Source: Bacillota bacterium (lineage in GTDB: Bacteria > Bacillota > Clostridia > Clostridiales > Clostridiaceae). From it: a stretch of 42,947 nucleotides of DNA. A program made the translations under genes and the position numbers. The notes beneath the pieces were generated by a model that was not told the origin of the DNA, made no database searches, and was given only the letters and a program-made list of their open reading frames with translations. This document shows positions 32,187 through 40,632 of the stretch, piece after piece (positions within the stretch are counted from its first letter, which is position 1; each line of letters opens with the position of its first letter). The stretch is from NCBI GenBank assembly GCA_030706015.1, contig JAUZPI010000037.1, forward strand, positions 1 through 42,947. Direction: 5' to 3'.

Positions 32187-33137
32187 ATGGGATATTTATA
32201 TGGCTTTGTTATAGCTTTTTCTATATCATATTTACTGATTCCCAGGCTGAAAAAATTGGCATTCAAAATAGGTTTTGTTGATAAACCCACAGAGAGGAAA
32301 AAACATAAAAGCCCTATACCACTGCTAGGAGGAATAGGAATATTTGCAGGATTCTTTTCTGGATATTTTATTCTAGGTAAATCAATGAATCCAAATTTCT
32401 TTTCTATTTTGATTGCTTCATTTTTAATTTTTGCTATTGGACTTGTAGATGATTGGTATAAAACCAGAGGTAAAGAGTTTGCAGTATGGCCTAGAATATT
32501 AGTACAAATTATTTCAGCAGTAATTGTTTATCATTCTGGAATTGTATTTCGTGGGTTTACAAATCCATTTACTCATGAATACATAGTATTACCAGTATGG
32601 ATGCAATTTATATTAAGTATCACTTGGCTTCTTGGGGTTACAACGGTAATTAATTGGTCAGATGGTATGGATGGACTTGCAGGTGGATTATCTGCTATTT
32701 CTGCTACAACGCTATTTGTAGTTGCCCTTGCAAAAGGTCAGCCAGATTCAGCTATGATGTCTATGCTGGTAGTTGGAGCTGCATTAGGATTTTTAAGATA
32801 TAATAAACATCCAGCAGAAGTATATATGGGAGACTCAGGAGCAAATTTCTTAGGGTTTATATTAGGAATTATCGCCCTTGATGGAGCATTTAAGCAAACT
32901 ACTATGATTTCTGTTAGTATCCCTATTTTGGCATTAGGTATTCCTATATTTGATAACCTTTTTGTAATTGCCAAAAGATTCTGGGAAGGGACACCAATTT
33001 ATAAGGCTGATTCAAGACAAATACATTATAGATTATTGTCTTCAGGGCTTACACAAAAGCAGGTAGTAAGTTTTCTTTACCTTATGAGCGTATGTTTAAG
33101 CTTAGTATCTATAATACTATTGCTGTTAAAAGTTTGA
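32187..33137 (+). CDS. tagO: Undecaprenyl-phosphate GlcNAc-1-phosphate transferase (TagO/WecA family)
   Basis: This membrane enzyme transfers a sugar-1-phosphate from a UDP sugar to undecaprenyl phosphate and starts wall teichoic acid or other surface polymer synthesis. The 316-residue protein has about ten membrane segments and the family motifs: PTERKKHKSPIPLLGGIGIF, the Mg2+-binding GLVDDWY, NWSDGMDGLAGG, YMGDSGANFLGF, and PIFDN followed by the cytoplasmic loop DSRQIHYRLL with the HxR-type motif. These fit TagO/WecA better than MraY. ATG follows GGAGGAG. It is a single gene; the envelope operon on its other side is convergent. Confidence 0.93.
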   Translation: MGYLYGFVIAFSISYLLIPRLKKLAFKIGFVDKPTERKKHKSPIPLLGGIGIFAGFFSGYFILGKSMNPNFFSILIASFLIFAIGLVDDWYKTRGKEFAVWPRILVQIISAVIVYHSGIVFRGFTNPFTHEYIVLPVWMQFILSITWLLGVTTVINWSDGMDGLAGGLSAISATTLFVVALAKGQPDSAMMSMLVVGAALGFLRYNKHPAEVYMGDSGANFLGFILGIIALDGAFKQTTMISVSIPILALGIPIFDNLFVIAKRFWEGTPIYKADSRQIHYRLLSSGLTQKQVVSFLYLMSVCLSLVSIILLLLKV

Positions 33138-33146
33138 AAATATGAA

Positions 33147-33188
33147 TAAAAAACAGTGTACCAATGAGAATTTGGTACACTGTTTTTT
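33147..33188. terminator. Strong bidirectional terminator
   Basis: Arms AAAAAACAGTGTACCAA and TTGGTACACTGTTTTTT are almost perfect around a seven-base loop and lie between the convergent TagO-like and GT4 genes. Confidence 0.92.
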
Positions 33189-33209
33189 ATTTAGTACAAA
33201 TTGCGAATT

Positions 33210-34307
33210 TTAGATAAGTTGGCAAAATAAATCTTTATATTTATCAATCATAATGCTAGAAGTAAATAGATTATTACGAGCAAATAGCTTATCTATCTCT
33301 TGTTTTATTATATTACATGAGTCCTGTTGAAATTCAAGTATGCAATTTTTTAAGGCATTCGGTTCATAGGCATCAAAGCTGTACTTATATTCACCTATAA
33401 TTTCACCTAATCCACCCTTTGAAGAAACAATTATTGGTATTTTCTCATCCATAGCCTCCAGTGCAACATATCCAAAAGGCTCATATAAGGATGGGATTAT
33501 TAGTGCATCAAGAGAATTTAAAAAATTTATTTTTCTTTCACCACCGCACCATCCGTAGAATTTAACCTTGTCCTGTAAATCAGCGGCTTCAATATAATTT
33601 AAAATAGTATTTAAATAAAATGGATCATCGTTGCCGCAAGCAATTCTAAGTTCACCATCAATGTACTTGAAATTTTTTATACATTCTAATAAACCTTTTC
33701 TATAGTCTAATCTGCCCATATAACCAAAGATTTTGCGTTCATTTCGGATTACAGGCTCAGTTTTTAGGCTATCTTTATAATCAAGACCATTATAGATTAC
33801 TTTAGCCTTGTCCTTATATTGAGGATATAGTATGCCCAGCTTTTCCTTTTCTGCCTCAGAAACACATACTAATAAATCAGCCCTGCTGCATAGGGCTTCA
33901 AAACTTCCTTTTACATCTAAATTCCCGCCGAAAGGATCATTGATGCTATAGGGTTCAGTAGTGGGTACTGAATGGAGAACATATATGAGTTTTTTATCTT
34001 TAATAATTTGTTCATTGGCCACAAATGATAGTCCAAAAAAGTGAACAACAGCAATATCAAAGGACAAATTGCTTAGAAGGTTAATTTCATTAAAGGATAA
34101 TGCTAGTATGTCTCTATCACCAGGATACATTTCTAATGAAATCTGGTTAACTAAATTATCTTCATAAATATGAACAAAGCCCATATCTTCGGTATGATAT
34201 TTATAAAATTCATCAATAAATGTTGCTACTCCGCCTACTATATATTTACCAATTTCAGTTGTAAAGTTTACGACTTTATAATGCGGATTGAATCTTATGT
34301 TAAACAT
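33210..34307 (-). CDS. Glycosyltransferase family 4 (GT-B) protein
   Basis: The 365-residue protein has the two Rossmann halves of a GT-B retaining transferase. The C-terminal half carries IFGYMGRLDYRKGL, KFYGWCGGERK and the EX7E motif in LYEPFGYVALEAM, and the N-terminal half starts with an IGKYIVGGVATFID glycine loop. It should transfer a sugar from a nucleotide sugar in the cytoplasm. The start is the ATG at 34307, nine bases after AGGAGAG; it overlaps the end of the preceding 83-residue gene by 13 bases, so the two are translationally coupled. It is the last gene of an operon with the large peptidoglycan-binding protein, whose Ser/Thr-rich tail is a possible acceptor (inference). Confidence 0.9.
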   Translation of the reverse strand: MFNIRFNPHYKVVNFTTEIGKYIVGGVATFIDEFYKYHTEDMGFVHIYEDNLVNQISLEMYPGDRDILALSFNEINLLSNLSFDIAVVHFFGLSFVANEQIIKDKKLIYVLHSVPTTEPYSINDPFGGNLDVKGSFEALCSRADLLVCVSEAEKEKLGILYPQYKDKAKVIYNGLDYKDSLKTEPVIRNERKIFGYMGRLDYRKGLLECIKNFKYIDGELRIACGNDDPFYLNTILNYIEAADLQDKVKFYGWCGGERKINFLNSLDALIIPSLYEPFGYVALEAMDEKIPIIVSSKGGLGEIIGEYKYSFDAYEPNALKNCILEFQQDSCNIIKQEIDKLFARNNLFTSSIMIDKYKDLFCQLI

Positions 34308-34546
34308 ATATCTGACCACTCTCCTAAGACAACATTATATTTTTTGATTAAGTACATATCCTGTAGTGAATTATAGCGGGCAAATTTCGCAGGGAGCTTT
34401 AGTAGGTTACCATCTTCGAATTTCCTTGAAAAGTCTAGTATAAAGAGACCAGAATTTCCATATCGAATAATATCAACTAAGCTTTCATCTAGAATTAGTA
34501 TTTTATCTTTAAGTTTTACTTCATTAGTTGAAGATAAATAATTCAT
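34295..34546 (-). CDS. Hypothetical protein (83 aa) between PG-binding protein and GT4
   Basis: The protein starts MNYLSSTNEVKLKDKILILDESL, is mixed alpha/beta and has no signal, membrane segment or known motif. The middle (YGNSGLFILDFSRKFEDGNLLKLPAKFARYNSL) looks like a small beta-rich domain. ATG follows AAAGGAG. It lies 29 bases after the stop of the peptidoglycan-binding gene and overlaps the GT4 start, so it is the middle gene of a tight operon. A partner or accessory role for the glycosyltransferase is plausible from position only. Confidence 0.75.
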   Translation of the reverse strand: MNYLSSTNEVKLKDKILILDESLVDIIRYGNSGLFILDFSRKFEDGNLLKLPAKFARYNSLQDMYLIKKYNVVLGEWSDICLT

Positions 34547-34575
34547 TTTTTCTCCTTTCGATTTTGAAGAGTATA

Positions 34576-37239
34576 TTATACAGCTTTATATATAGTGCTA
34601 ATTGTTGCTACATTGCTAGTTAGTGTAGTACTTGCAAATAAATATTTATTTATTGCTGATGTTGCAGCTGGTGATATAGTAGCCGTTGCAGATTTTGCTG
34701 ACAAATTAGCAGAAATTGCAGTGCTTGCTGATGTTATAGGTGTCATGCTAGCTGATACATTATTTATAGGAGTAGAACTAGCAGTTGAGGTTGTGGTTTT
34801 TGGAGTAAAACTAGCAGAGATAGTAGAGCTAGCACCAGTAATTGCTGTAGATGCAGATATATTTCCAGTGTCTGAGTAGGATGTCAATGATGTACTTGCA
34901 GCTAGGTAACCCGATGATAAAGCAGTACTTGCATTTAGATAATTTGATAATATTGATTGCTTTTGATTATTATAAGATGCTGCAGCATAAATAGCGGTGC
35001 TTGCCGAGTATGTTCCTCGAGCCAATGTTGCACTTGCAGTAAGTCCACTGTTTTCTAAAGAGATACTAGCTGAGAGGTAATTAGACAATATTGTTGTGCT
35101 TGCCGATAAATAGGTTTTATTTAATTGCTCAAAAGGTGAGGATGCTGAAAAACCCTTGGGAAGATTAGACATACTTTTTGAACTAGAACTTTTATCATAA
35201 TTCATTGCGCCAAAAATAATTCCTGTACCTAAAACAAGAAGCCCAACACCGATTGGTGATAATTCACCAGTTGCAGTTAATCCACCACCTAATACATCTG
35301 CAATTGCACCTACTCCTACTGTAATTCCTTCAGCTATAGGTAATGCAAGAGCTCCAGAACCAAGGGCAGCGGTAATATTTGCACATAGTTCATTTCCAAT
35401 ATTTTTACCTTGGTTTGTGATATTATTAATATCATCCTTAGTAAAGCTAATTTCTGTTGCAATTTTAATATAACTCTTTTCAGAACTTTTCAGTGTACCT
35501 TGAATGGCAGCAGACTCAAAAGTAAATGAAGATTTATAAGTACACTTACCATCGCTTGTCACTTCCAAGGGTCCCAGTTCAAATTTAGGTGTAATCCCAG
35601 TGATTTTTCCAATAGTATCTAAACTACCTTTTATTGAATTTATAATAGCCGTACCATTGTCTTTAAATCCGATGTTTATTGGTGTACCATATAGATTAAT
35701 TGGTATAGTTGCACTTTTACTAATACTAGCGTCAGTTGAATTACCCGCTATACTAACATTTGATATGTTACCCTTAATTGAATCTTCAAGGCCGCTAGTT
35801 ACTGTTAATTTTATATTGTTACTTGTATAAGAATATAGTGTTTCTTCATATTTTGTAGTTAAACCAGTAGGAATAGTATTAGTGCTGGTCCCAACAGTAG
35901 CGTCTGAGTTTTTTGAAACATTTGAATTTGCAGAAGGATTGTAATAATAGTTATTCATAGATTGCACTAGCTGATTTTTTGTTTGGTTACCAACAACACC
36001 ATCCACTTGTAGCCCATTAGCAGTTTGAAATTTCTTAACAGCATTTAGAGTATTTTCTCCAAATATACCATCAACGACATCTTTTAAATAACCTAGTGTT
36101 TTTAAATCTGTTTGAAGGTTTCTGACAGCATCTCCAGTGGAGCCATATAGAAGAAGTCCATCGCCATATCTATCAATTCCAACAATTGCTGGATTAGCAG
36201 GTGCAGCAGATGTTTGTCCAGGATGGCTTTTATTATAACTATTCATTGAACTAACTAGTTCATTTTTAGTTTGATTGCCAACAATACCATCCACGTCTAA
36301 ACCATGAGCTCTTTGAAAGGCTAAAACAGCATCTTGTGTGTTTTTTCCAAAGATGCCATCAACAACGTCCTTTAAATAACCTAATGTCTTTAAATCAGCT
36401 TGAAGATTTTTAACATCATCACCTGAAGTACCATAATTGAGCAATCCCGAACCATATCTATCAGTTTCAGAAGTATTATTTGAATTTGATGGACTGGCAG
36501 GTGAAGGAGATGGCGCAGGGGATGGTGAGGCGGTCTGTTCAGGATGGCTATGATAATAAGTATTCATAGAATTAACTAACTCACTTTTTGTTTTATCGCC
36601 AACAATACCATCATCATCTAGACCATGAACTCTTTGGAATGCTTTAACTGCATTTTGGGTATTTGAACCAAATATCCCATCAACAACATCCTTTAAATAA
36701 CCTAATGTTTTTAAATCAGCTTGAAGATTTTTAACATCATCACCTGAAGTACCATATTTGAGTAATCTAGAACCATAGCTATTACTTGATGTTTTTATGG
36801 AATGAGATACTGCCGCACATGAAAATTGAGATAACGGTGAGTTTTTCTCTATTAGTGCTTTACTAAGCTCATCTTTTGTGGTATTTTGAACTATACCGTC
36901 TGAGGATATTCCTCTTGATTTTTGAAAAGCAATAACAGCCTTCTGTGTATCATCACCAAAGTAGCCATTAATATCATAAATAGAAAAGCCTAGCTGTTTG
37001 AGAGCAGATTGAAGTTCTGATACGGTCTGGCCGCTGCTGCCATTTTGTAAGATAGTTGAAAGATTTAGACTATCGCTATTCCCAAAACTTTGCGTTTTAG
37101 CTTCTGATTCTTGAGTTAAATCCTTTTGCAAATCACTTACATCACATCCAGTACTACCGAGTTGTAAAGATTTTTCATTGACATTAGTCATATAGGTTGA
37201 TGGAAGAAATGAGATTCCATCATTTGAATTAATATCCAT
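34576..37239 (-). CDS. Large multi-domain peptidoglycan-binding protein with Ser/Thr/Ala-rich repeat tail
   Basis: The 887-residue protein has a partial and then four full PG_binding_1 domains: about 22-42 (stub), 62-125, 158-221, 265-328 and 360-422. The last three share DLKTLGYLKDVVDGIFG almost exactly. A Pro/Ser linker (PSPAPSPSPASPS) separates two of them. A beta-rich part (about 460-610) is followed by a glycine-rich hydrophobic segment (about 630-690, ALPIAEGITVGVGAIADV and VGLLVLGTGIIFGAM) and then about 190 residues rich in Ser, Thr and Ala with 11-residue repeats of the type Y-L-x-A-S-T-x-L. There is no signal peptide at the N-terminus, so the export route is unclear. ATG follows GAGGAGG. 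First gene of a three-gene operon. Confidence 0.85.
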   Translation of the reverse strand: MDINSNDGISFLPSTYMTNVNEKSLQLGSTGCDVSDLQKDLTQESEAKTQSFGNSDSLNLSTILQNGSSGQTVSELQSALKQLGFSIYDINGYFGDDTQKAVIAFQKSRGISSDGIVQNTTKDELSKALIEKNSPLSQFSCAAVSHSIKTSSNSYGSRLLKYGTSGDDVKNLQADLKTLGYLKDVVDGIFGSNTQNAVKAFQRVHGLDDDGIVGDKTKSELVNSMNTYYHSHPEQTASPSPAPSPSPASPSNSNNTSETDRYGSGLLNYGTSGDDVKNLQADLKTLGYLKDVVDGIFGKNTQDAVLAFQRAHGLDVDGIVGNQTKNELVSSMNSYNKSHPGQTSAAPANPAIVGIDRYGDGLLLYGSTGDAVRNLQTDLKTLGYLKDVVDGIFGENTLNAVKKFQTANGLQVDGVVGNQTKNQLVQSMNNYYYNPSANSNVSKNSDATVGTSTNTIPTGLTTKYEETLYSYTSNNIKLTVTSGLEDSIKGNISNVSIAGNSTDASISKSATIPINLYGTPINIGFKDNGTAIINSIKGSLDTIGKITGITPKFELGPLEVTSDGKCTYKSSFTFESAAIQGTLKSSEKSYIKIATEISFTKDDINNITNQGKNIGNELCANITAALGSGALALPIAEGITVGVGAIADVLGGGLTATGELSPIGVGLLVLGTGIIFGAMNYDKSSSSKSMSNLPKGFSASSPFEQLNKTYLSASTTILSNYLSASISLENSGLTASATLARGTYSASTAIYAAASYNNQKQSILSNYLNASTALSSGYLAASTSLTSYSDTGNISASTAITGASSTISASFTPKTTTSTASSTPINNVSASMTPITSASTAISANLSAKSATATISPAATSAINKYLFASTTLTSNVATISTIYKAV

Positions 37240-37450
37240 TTTAATTTACCTCCTCGATTTACATAAAATACCTAAAATAAAGTATATTGTAAATAAAGTA
37301 TCTTATCAATTGTAAAAAAGAGAGAAATAAATTACACATAATTGTATATTATACATATTGTTCAATTAACGTTTATGGTGTAATATATTAAAAATGTATT
37401 AAGTTAAATATATAACGTATTAGTAAAATATTTTGATTGGAGTGAATTTA

Positions 37451-37939
37451 ATGAAAAGAAATAATACTATATTATTAATCATTATAATCTTAATTTCATT
37501 TTTATTGTCAGCCTGCAACTTCAATACTAAAACCGTAAAATATTCCTCAAAGGATTTAGATGAGATAAAACAAACAACTAAGATGGGACTACAAGAGGCA
37601 TTTAACTTTTCCTATGAAACCACAACTGGTGATGAAGGAGCAGAGAATTATACTGAAAGAATACTTAAAGAAGTTCATCAGACTAAAGAAGATATACCTA
37701 AGGTTATTGAATTTCGAAAGAGTATTAAATTGGTGGAGAATATTAGTATAAAGAAAGTTTATGGTATAGAGATAATAGATGAAAATAATGCTATAGCAAA
37801 AGCTGATTATACGGAAAAAACCATTAGTACTATGAAAGACGGATATAATCACAATGATACAGGATATTTTGATGTTAAGTTAAAGAGAGAAAATGGAAAA
37901 TGGCTCATTGATGATTTCCAAAGGTACGTAAATAAATGA
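37451..37939 (+). CDS. Lipoprotein paralogue 1 of 3
   Basis: The 162-residue protein has a signal peptide ending in the lipobox LLSAC (Cys at about 22), so it is anchored to the outer face of the membrane. The mature part contains TVKYSSKDLDEIKQ, NFSYETTTGDEG, and the closing strand pair KLKRENGKWLIDDFQRY, which suggests an NTF2/SnoaL-like fold but is not proof. ATG 37451 is preceded by GGAGTGAATTTA, as in the other two copies; a TTG six codons upstream would put that site inside the frame. It heads a run of three tandem paralogues of equal length. Confidence 0.85.
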   Translation: MKRNNTILLIIIILISFLLSACNFNTKTVKYSSKDLDEIKQTTKMGLQEAFNFSYETTTGDEGAENYTERILKEVHQTKEDIPKVIEFRKSIKLVENISIKKVYGIEIIDENNAIAKADYTEKTISTMKDGYNHNDTGYFDVKLKRENGKWLIDDFQRYVNK

Positions 37940-37962
37940 TAAACAAGCTGGAGTGAATTAGA

Positions 37963-38451
37963 ATGAAAAGAATTTCTATATTATCAATAGTTATAGCTTT
38001 AATAGTGTCTCTATTATCAGCCTGTAGCTTCAATACGAAAACCGTAAAATATTCCTCAAAAGATTTAGATAAGATAAAGCAAGCAACTAAGTATGGATTA
38101 ACAGCATCCTTAACTTATTCCTATGAAACTACAACTGGAAATGAGGGGACAGAATATTTTACTGAAAGGCTTATTGAAGAAGTTCATGAGACTAAAGACG
38201 AAATACCTGGTGTCATTCAAGCTCGTAAAAATATGCAGATTGTAACAGAAACCAATATAACAAATATTCGTAATATAGAAATAGTAGATGAAAACCATGC
38301 TACAGCTATAGCTGATTATAAAGAGAAAACTACTAGTAATATGAAGGACAAATATAATCATAATTGGACTGGATATTTTGATGTGAAATTAAAAAAAGAA
38401 AGCGGAAAGTGGCTTATAGATGATTTTCAAACTCACACATATATACAATAG
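37963..38451 (+). CDS. Lipoprotein paralogue 2 of 3
   Basis: Same length (162 residues) and architecture as its neighbours: lipobox LLSAC, TVKYSSKDLDKIKQ, TYSYETTTGNEG, and KKESGKWLIDDFQTH. Its signal peptide (MKRISILSIVIALIVS) differs from those of copies 1 and 3, which are nearly identical to each other. It begins 23 bases after copy 1 with CTGGAGTGAATTAG as ribosome binding region. The sequence has drifted mostly in the middle, and the C-terminus ends THTYIQ instead of RYVNK. Confidence 0.85.
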   Translation: MKRISILSIVIALIVSLLSACSFNTKTVKYSSKDLDKIKQATKYGLTASLTYSYETTTGNEGTEYFTERLIEEVHETKDEIPGVIQARKNMQIVTETNITNIRNIEIVDENHATAIADYKEKTTSNMKDKYNHNWTGYFDVKLKKESGKWLIDDFQTHTYIQ

Positions 38452-38470
38452 ACAAGCTGGAGTGAATTAA

Positions 38471-38959
38471 ATGAAAAGAAATAATACTATATTATTAATC
38501 ATTATAATCTTAATTTTATTTTTATTGTCAGCCTGCAGCTTTAATACAAAAACTGTTAAGTATTCCTCAAAGGATTTAGATGAGATAAAACAAACAACTA
38601 AGATGGGATTGCAAGGAGCGTTTAATTTTTCCTATGAAACCACTACAGGAGATGAGGGAATAGAGTATTTCACTGAAAGGTGCAATGAAGAGACACATTC
38701 AACAAAGGAGGACGCACCAAAGATTATACAAGGTCGAAAGAATATTAAATTAGTTCAGGAAACAAAAATACTAAATGTTTATGATATCGATATACTAGAT
38801 GAAAATAATGCTACATCAAAGGCTGACTATACAGAAAAAACAAGTAGTACAGTACAAGATGAATATAATCATAGTGATACAGGATATATTAAGGTAAAGC
38901 TAAAGAAAGAAAATGGCAAGTGGCTTATTGATGATTTTCAAAGATATGTAAATAAGTGA
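38471..38959 (+). CDS. Lipoprotein paralogue 3 of 3
   Basis: The signal peptide (MKRNNTILLIIIILI) and the first 65 residues are almost the same as in copy 1, as is the RYVNK end, whereas the middle (HSTKEDAPKIIQGRKNIKLV) has diverged. The lipobox is LLSAC. It starts 19 bases after copy 2 with the same GGAGTGAATTAA region. The pattern suggests duplication of copy 1 or gene conversion between copies 1 and 3. Function of the family is unknown; three copies in one transcript point to dosage or to variant surface-exposed domains. Confidence 0.85.
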   Translation: MKRNNTILLIIIILILFLLSACSFNTKTVKYSSKDLDEIKQTTKMGLQGAFNFSYETTTGDEGIEYFTERCNEETHSTKEDAPKIIQGRKNIKLVQETKILNVYDIDILDENNATSKADYTEKTSSTVQDEYNHSDTGYIKVKLKKENGKWLIDDFQRYVNK

Positions 38960-38990
38960 TAAATAAGCTGGAGTGAATTAAATAGAAAAG
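38960..38990 (+). pseudogene. Relic of a fourth lipoprotein copy (start region only)
   Basis: Right after copy 3 the sequence AGCTGGAGTGAATTAA appears once more, followed by ATAGAAAAGA where the real genes have ATGAAAAGAA. This is the ribosome binding site and first codons of another unit, with the start codon lost and the rest of the gene absent. A terminator follows directly. Confidence 0.65.
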
Positions 38991-39000
38991 ACACCCAATC

Positions 39001-39032
39001 TTAATAAAGAGGGGTGCCTCTCTTATTTTTAT
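39001..39032 (+). terminator. Terminator of the lipoprotein operon
   Basis: AATAAAGAG and CTCTCTTATT form a stem with a one-base bulge around a GGGTGC loop and are followed by a T-run. Confidence 0.75.
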
Positions 39033-39100
39033 GAAACCAAATTTTTTCAAAGCCGATATGTTAAAATATAAGAATAATACTAATTAAATAAAGGTAGTAA

Positions 39101-40150
39101 CTAATATTTTTTAGATTGTCTTATAAGTTTAGAATTTTGGCGGCCCCACTGCCTTTCGTTATAGCGCAGCTTATTTTCCTTTTTTGCTTCAAGATGGGAT
39201 AATTCCTTTTGAAGCTTCAACCATCTTTGCCACCTTTTCATATCCAGTGTTCCAGCCTCTAAGGCTTCCCTTACAGCACAGCCTGGCTCATTTCCATGAC
39301 CGCAGTCATGAAAACGGCAGAGTTTCGTTAATTCTTCAACGTCACCAAATAATACATCCATGCCAGTATCGGCTTCCCAAAGAGATAAAGATCTCATCCC
39401 AGGTGTATCCATAAGTAATCCACCCTCAGGTAAAAGCAGCAATTCTCTATGGGTAGTGGTATGTCTTCCTTTATCATCATACTCCCTTACACCTTGAGTT
39501 TTTAAAAGCTCCTGACCCATTAGTGTATTAGCCAAAGTGGATTTACCAACACCAGAAGAACCGAGAAGGGCTACAGTTTTTCCTGGTGCAAAGTATTTTC
39601 GTATTTCTTCCATGCCTTCTCCGGTTAGGCAGCTAATAGGGTGAACTTCCACTCCAGGAGCGGTATTATTAACGATAGCTGCCTTATCAAATATATCATA
39701 GCAGCAGTCAGCTTTTGTCAGCACAACAACAGGCACAGCACCGCTTTCCCAGGCTGCAATCAGGTATCTCTCTAATCGTTTCATATTAAAGTCATTATTC
39801 AGTGACTGCACTAAAAAAACGGTATCTATATTAGCAGCAACAATTTGTTCCTTTACCTCAATTCCAGAGGCTGCCCTTGAAAACTTTGTATTCCTTTTTA
39901 AAACAAAGCGTATAAATGTACCTTCAATCTCATTGACGAATTCTAATGCCACCCAATCTCCAACGGCGATTTGCATTTTATCCTCATGTTTTTGTAAAGG
40001 TCTGTTTACCACAAGTTCTCCTGAATTCGTGGCTATCCTAAGCAATTGACCATAATCAGCTATTACTCTTCCAGGAAACAGCCCTTCAGTATTCATTTCA
40101 TTCCATTGATTCTCAAAAAATTTATTCCAGCCATAAGCAATTATATTCAT
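39101..40150 (-). CDS. rsgA: Small ribosomal subunit-dependent GTPase RsgA
   Basis: RsgA is a circularly permuted GTPase that checks late maturation of the 30S subunit. The 349-residue protein has an N-terminal OB fold (about 25-100), then the GTPase motifs in permuted order: VLTKADC (G4), LLGSSGVGKSTLANTL (G1, about 200), a switch with GRHTTTHREL, and MDTPGMRSL (G3). The C-terminal zinc site is CRFHDCGHGNEPGC. It is longer than the minimal YloQ type (about 290 residues) and is not next to the usual stp-prkC or rpe genes, so it may be a second copy in this genome. ATG follows AAGAGGAT. A long leader with tandem terminators precedes it. Confidence 0.95.
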   Translation of the reverse strand: MNIIAYGWNKFFENQWNEMNTEGLFPGRVIADYGQLLRIATNSGELVVNRPLQKHEDKMQIAVGDWVALEFVNEIEGTFIRFVLKRNTKFSRAASGIEVKEQIVAANIDTVFLVQSLNNDFNMKRLERYLIAAWESGAVPVVVLTKADCCYDIFDKAAIVNNTAPGVEVHPISCLTGEGMEEIRKYFAPGKTVALLGSSGVGKSTLANTLMGQELLKTQGVREYDDKGRHTTTHRELLLLPEGGLLMDTPGMRSLSLWEADTGMDVLFGDVEELTKLCRFHDCGHGNEPGCAVREALEAGTLDMKRWQRWLKLQKELSHLEAKKENKLRYNERQWGRQNSKLIRQSKKY

Positions 40151-40217
40151 TATTTATATCCTCTTTCCTTATTTTATAATCTATATATTGAAACAAACAA
40201 AAACGTATTTCTTTCAT
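40122..40217 (-). CDS. Possible 31-residue ORF overlapping the rsgA start
   Basis: MKEIRFCLFQYIDYKIRKED and eleven more residues, with GGGAG eight bases before the ATG. It ends inside rsgA, overlapping it by 29 bases. It could be a translationally coupling upstream ORF or chance. A longer frame reaching back to 40352 has no ribosome binding site. Confidence 0.35.
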   Translation of the reverse strand: MKEIRFCLFQYIDYKIRKEDINNEYNCLWLE

Positions 40218-40272
40218 AATCATCACTCCCATATTTAAATTTTTAGTCTCTGCCAAGCCTAAAAAAGTGTAC

Positions 40273-40302
40273 AAAAAAACCACAGATAGCAATAATCTGC
40301 GG
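40273..40302 (-). terminator. Second leader terminator upstream of rsgA
   Basis: Read on the minus strand, CCGCAGAT and ATCTGTGG (one wobble) surround a seven-base loop, followed by TTTTTTT. It lies inside the transcribed leader, about 120 bases before rsgA. Confidence 0.8.
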
Positions 40303-40350
40303 GTTAAAAGAAATCCCAAAGGCAGGTCTTTGTACCTTAAAAAAGACAAC

Positions 40351-40374
40351 AAAAAAACACGCTGCCAATGCGTG
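40351..40374 (-). terminator. First leader terminator upstream of rsgA
   Basis: Read on the minus strand, CACGC and GCGTG surround a seven-base loop, followed by TTTTTTT. Two such terminators within 100 bases in front of a gene, downstream of a strong promoter, are the mark of conditional termination. Confidence 0.75.
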
Positions 40375-40540
40375 ATAAAAGTTTTTCTTATACACCATTC
40401 AGGTTGCTAGAGTGAAGCTGCATGGGTAATACAAATATAGTCTTACAGAAAGTGATATATTTCTCAATCACAAAAAATCCTTCTGTTAGTGAAAGATAAA
40501 AACGTCTACTAGACCCTTGTATACCTGTGCCAATATTTAG

Positions 40541-40576
40541 TTAGTTAAAAACCACCTCAATATTTTTTCCATACAT
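40541..40576 (-). CDS. Candidate 11-residue leader peptide (MYGKNIEVVFN)
   Basis: A start ATG sits nine bases after AGGAG, about 55 bases into the transcript that begins at the promoter 40633-40661. The frame ends after eleven codons. The following RNA can form a hairpin (ACAGAA..GTGAT with ATCAC..TTCTGT) before the two terminators. Tiny ORFs in this position are found in ribosome-mediated attenuators. Confidence 0.5.
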   Translation of the reverse strand: MYGKNIEVVFN

Positions 40577-40632
40577 AAACAACAACTCCTCTCAGCTTTT
40601 AGTAAATACATGTAGTATACAGTATTGGATTT

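Noticed and set aside
37451..38959. CRISPR-like or satellite repeat array
   Set aside because: The periodicity of about 500 bp is due to three full coding units, not to short repeats with spacers.
40218..40352. N-terminal extension of the small frame upstream of rsgA (76 codons in all)
   Set aside because: The upstream part crosses the second leader terminator and has no ribosome binding site; only the last 31 codons have one.
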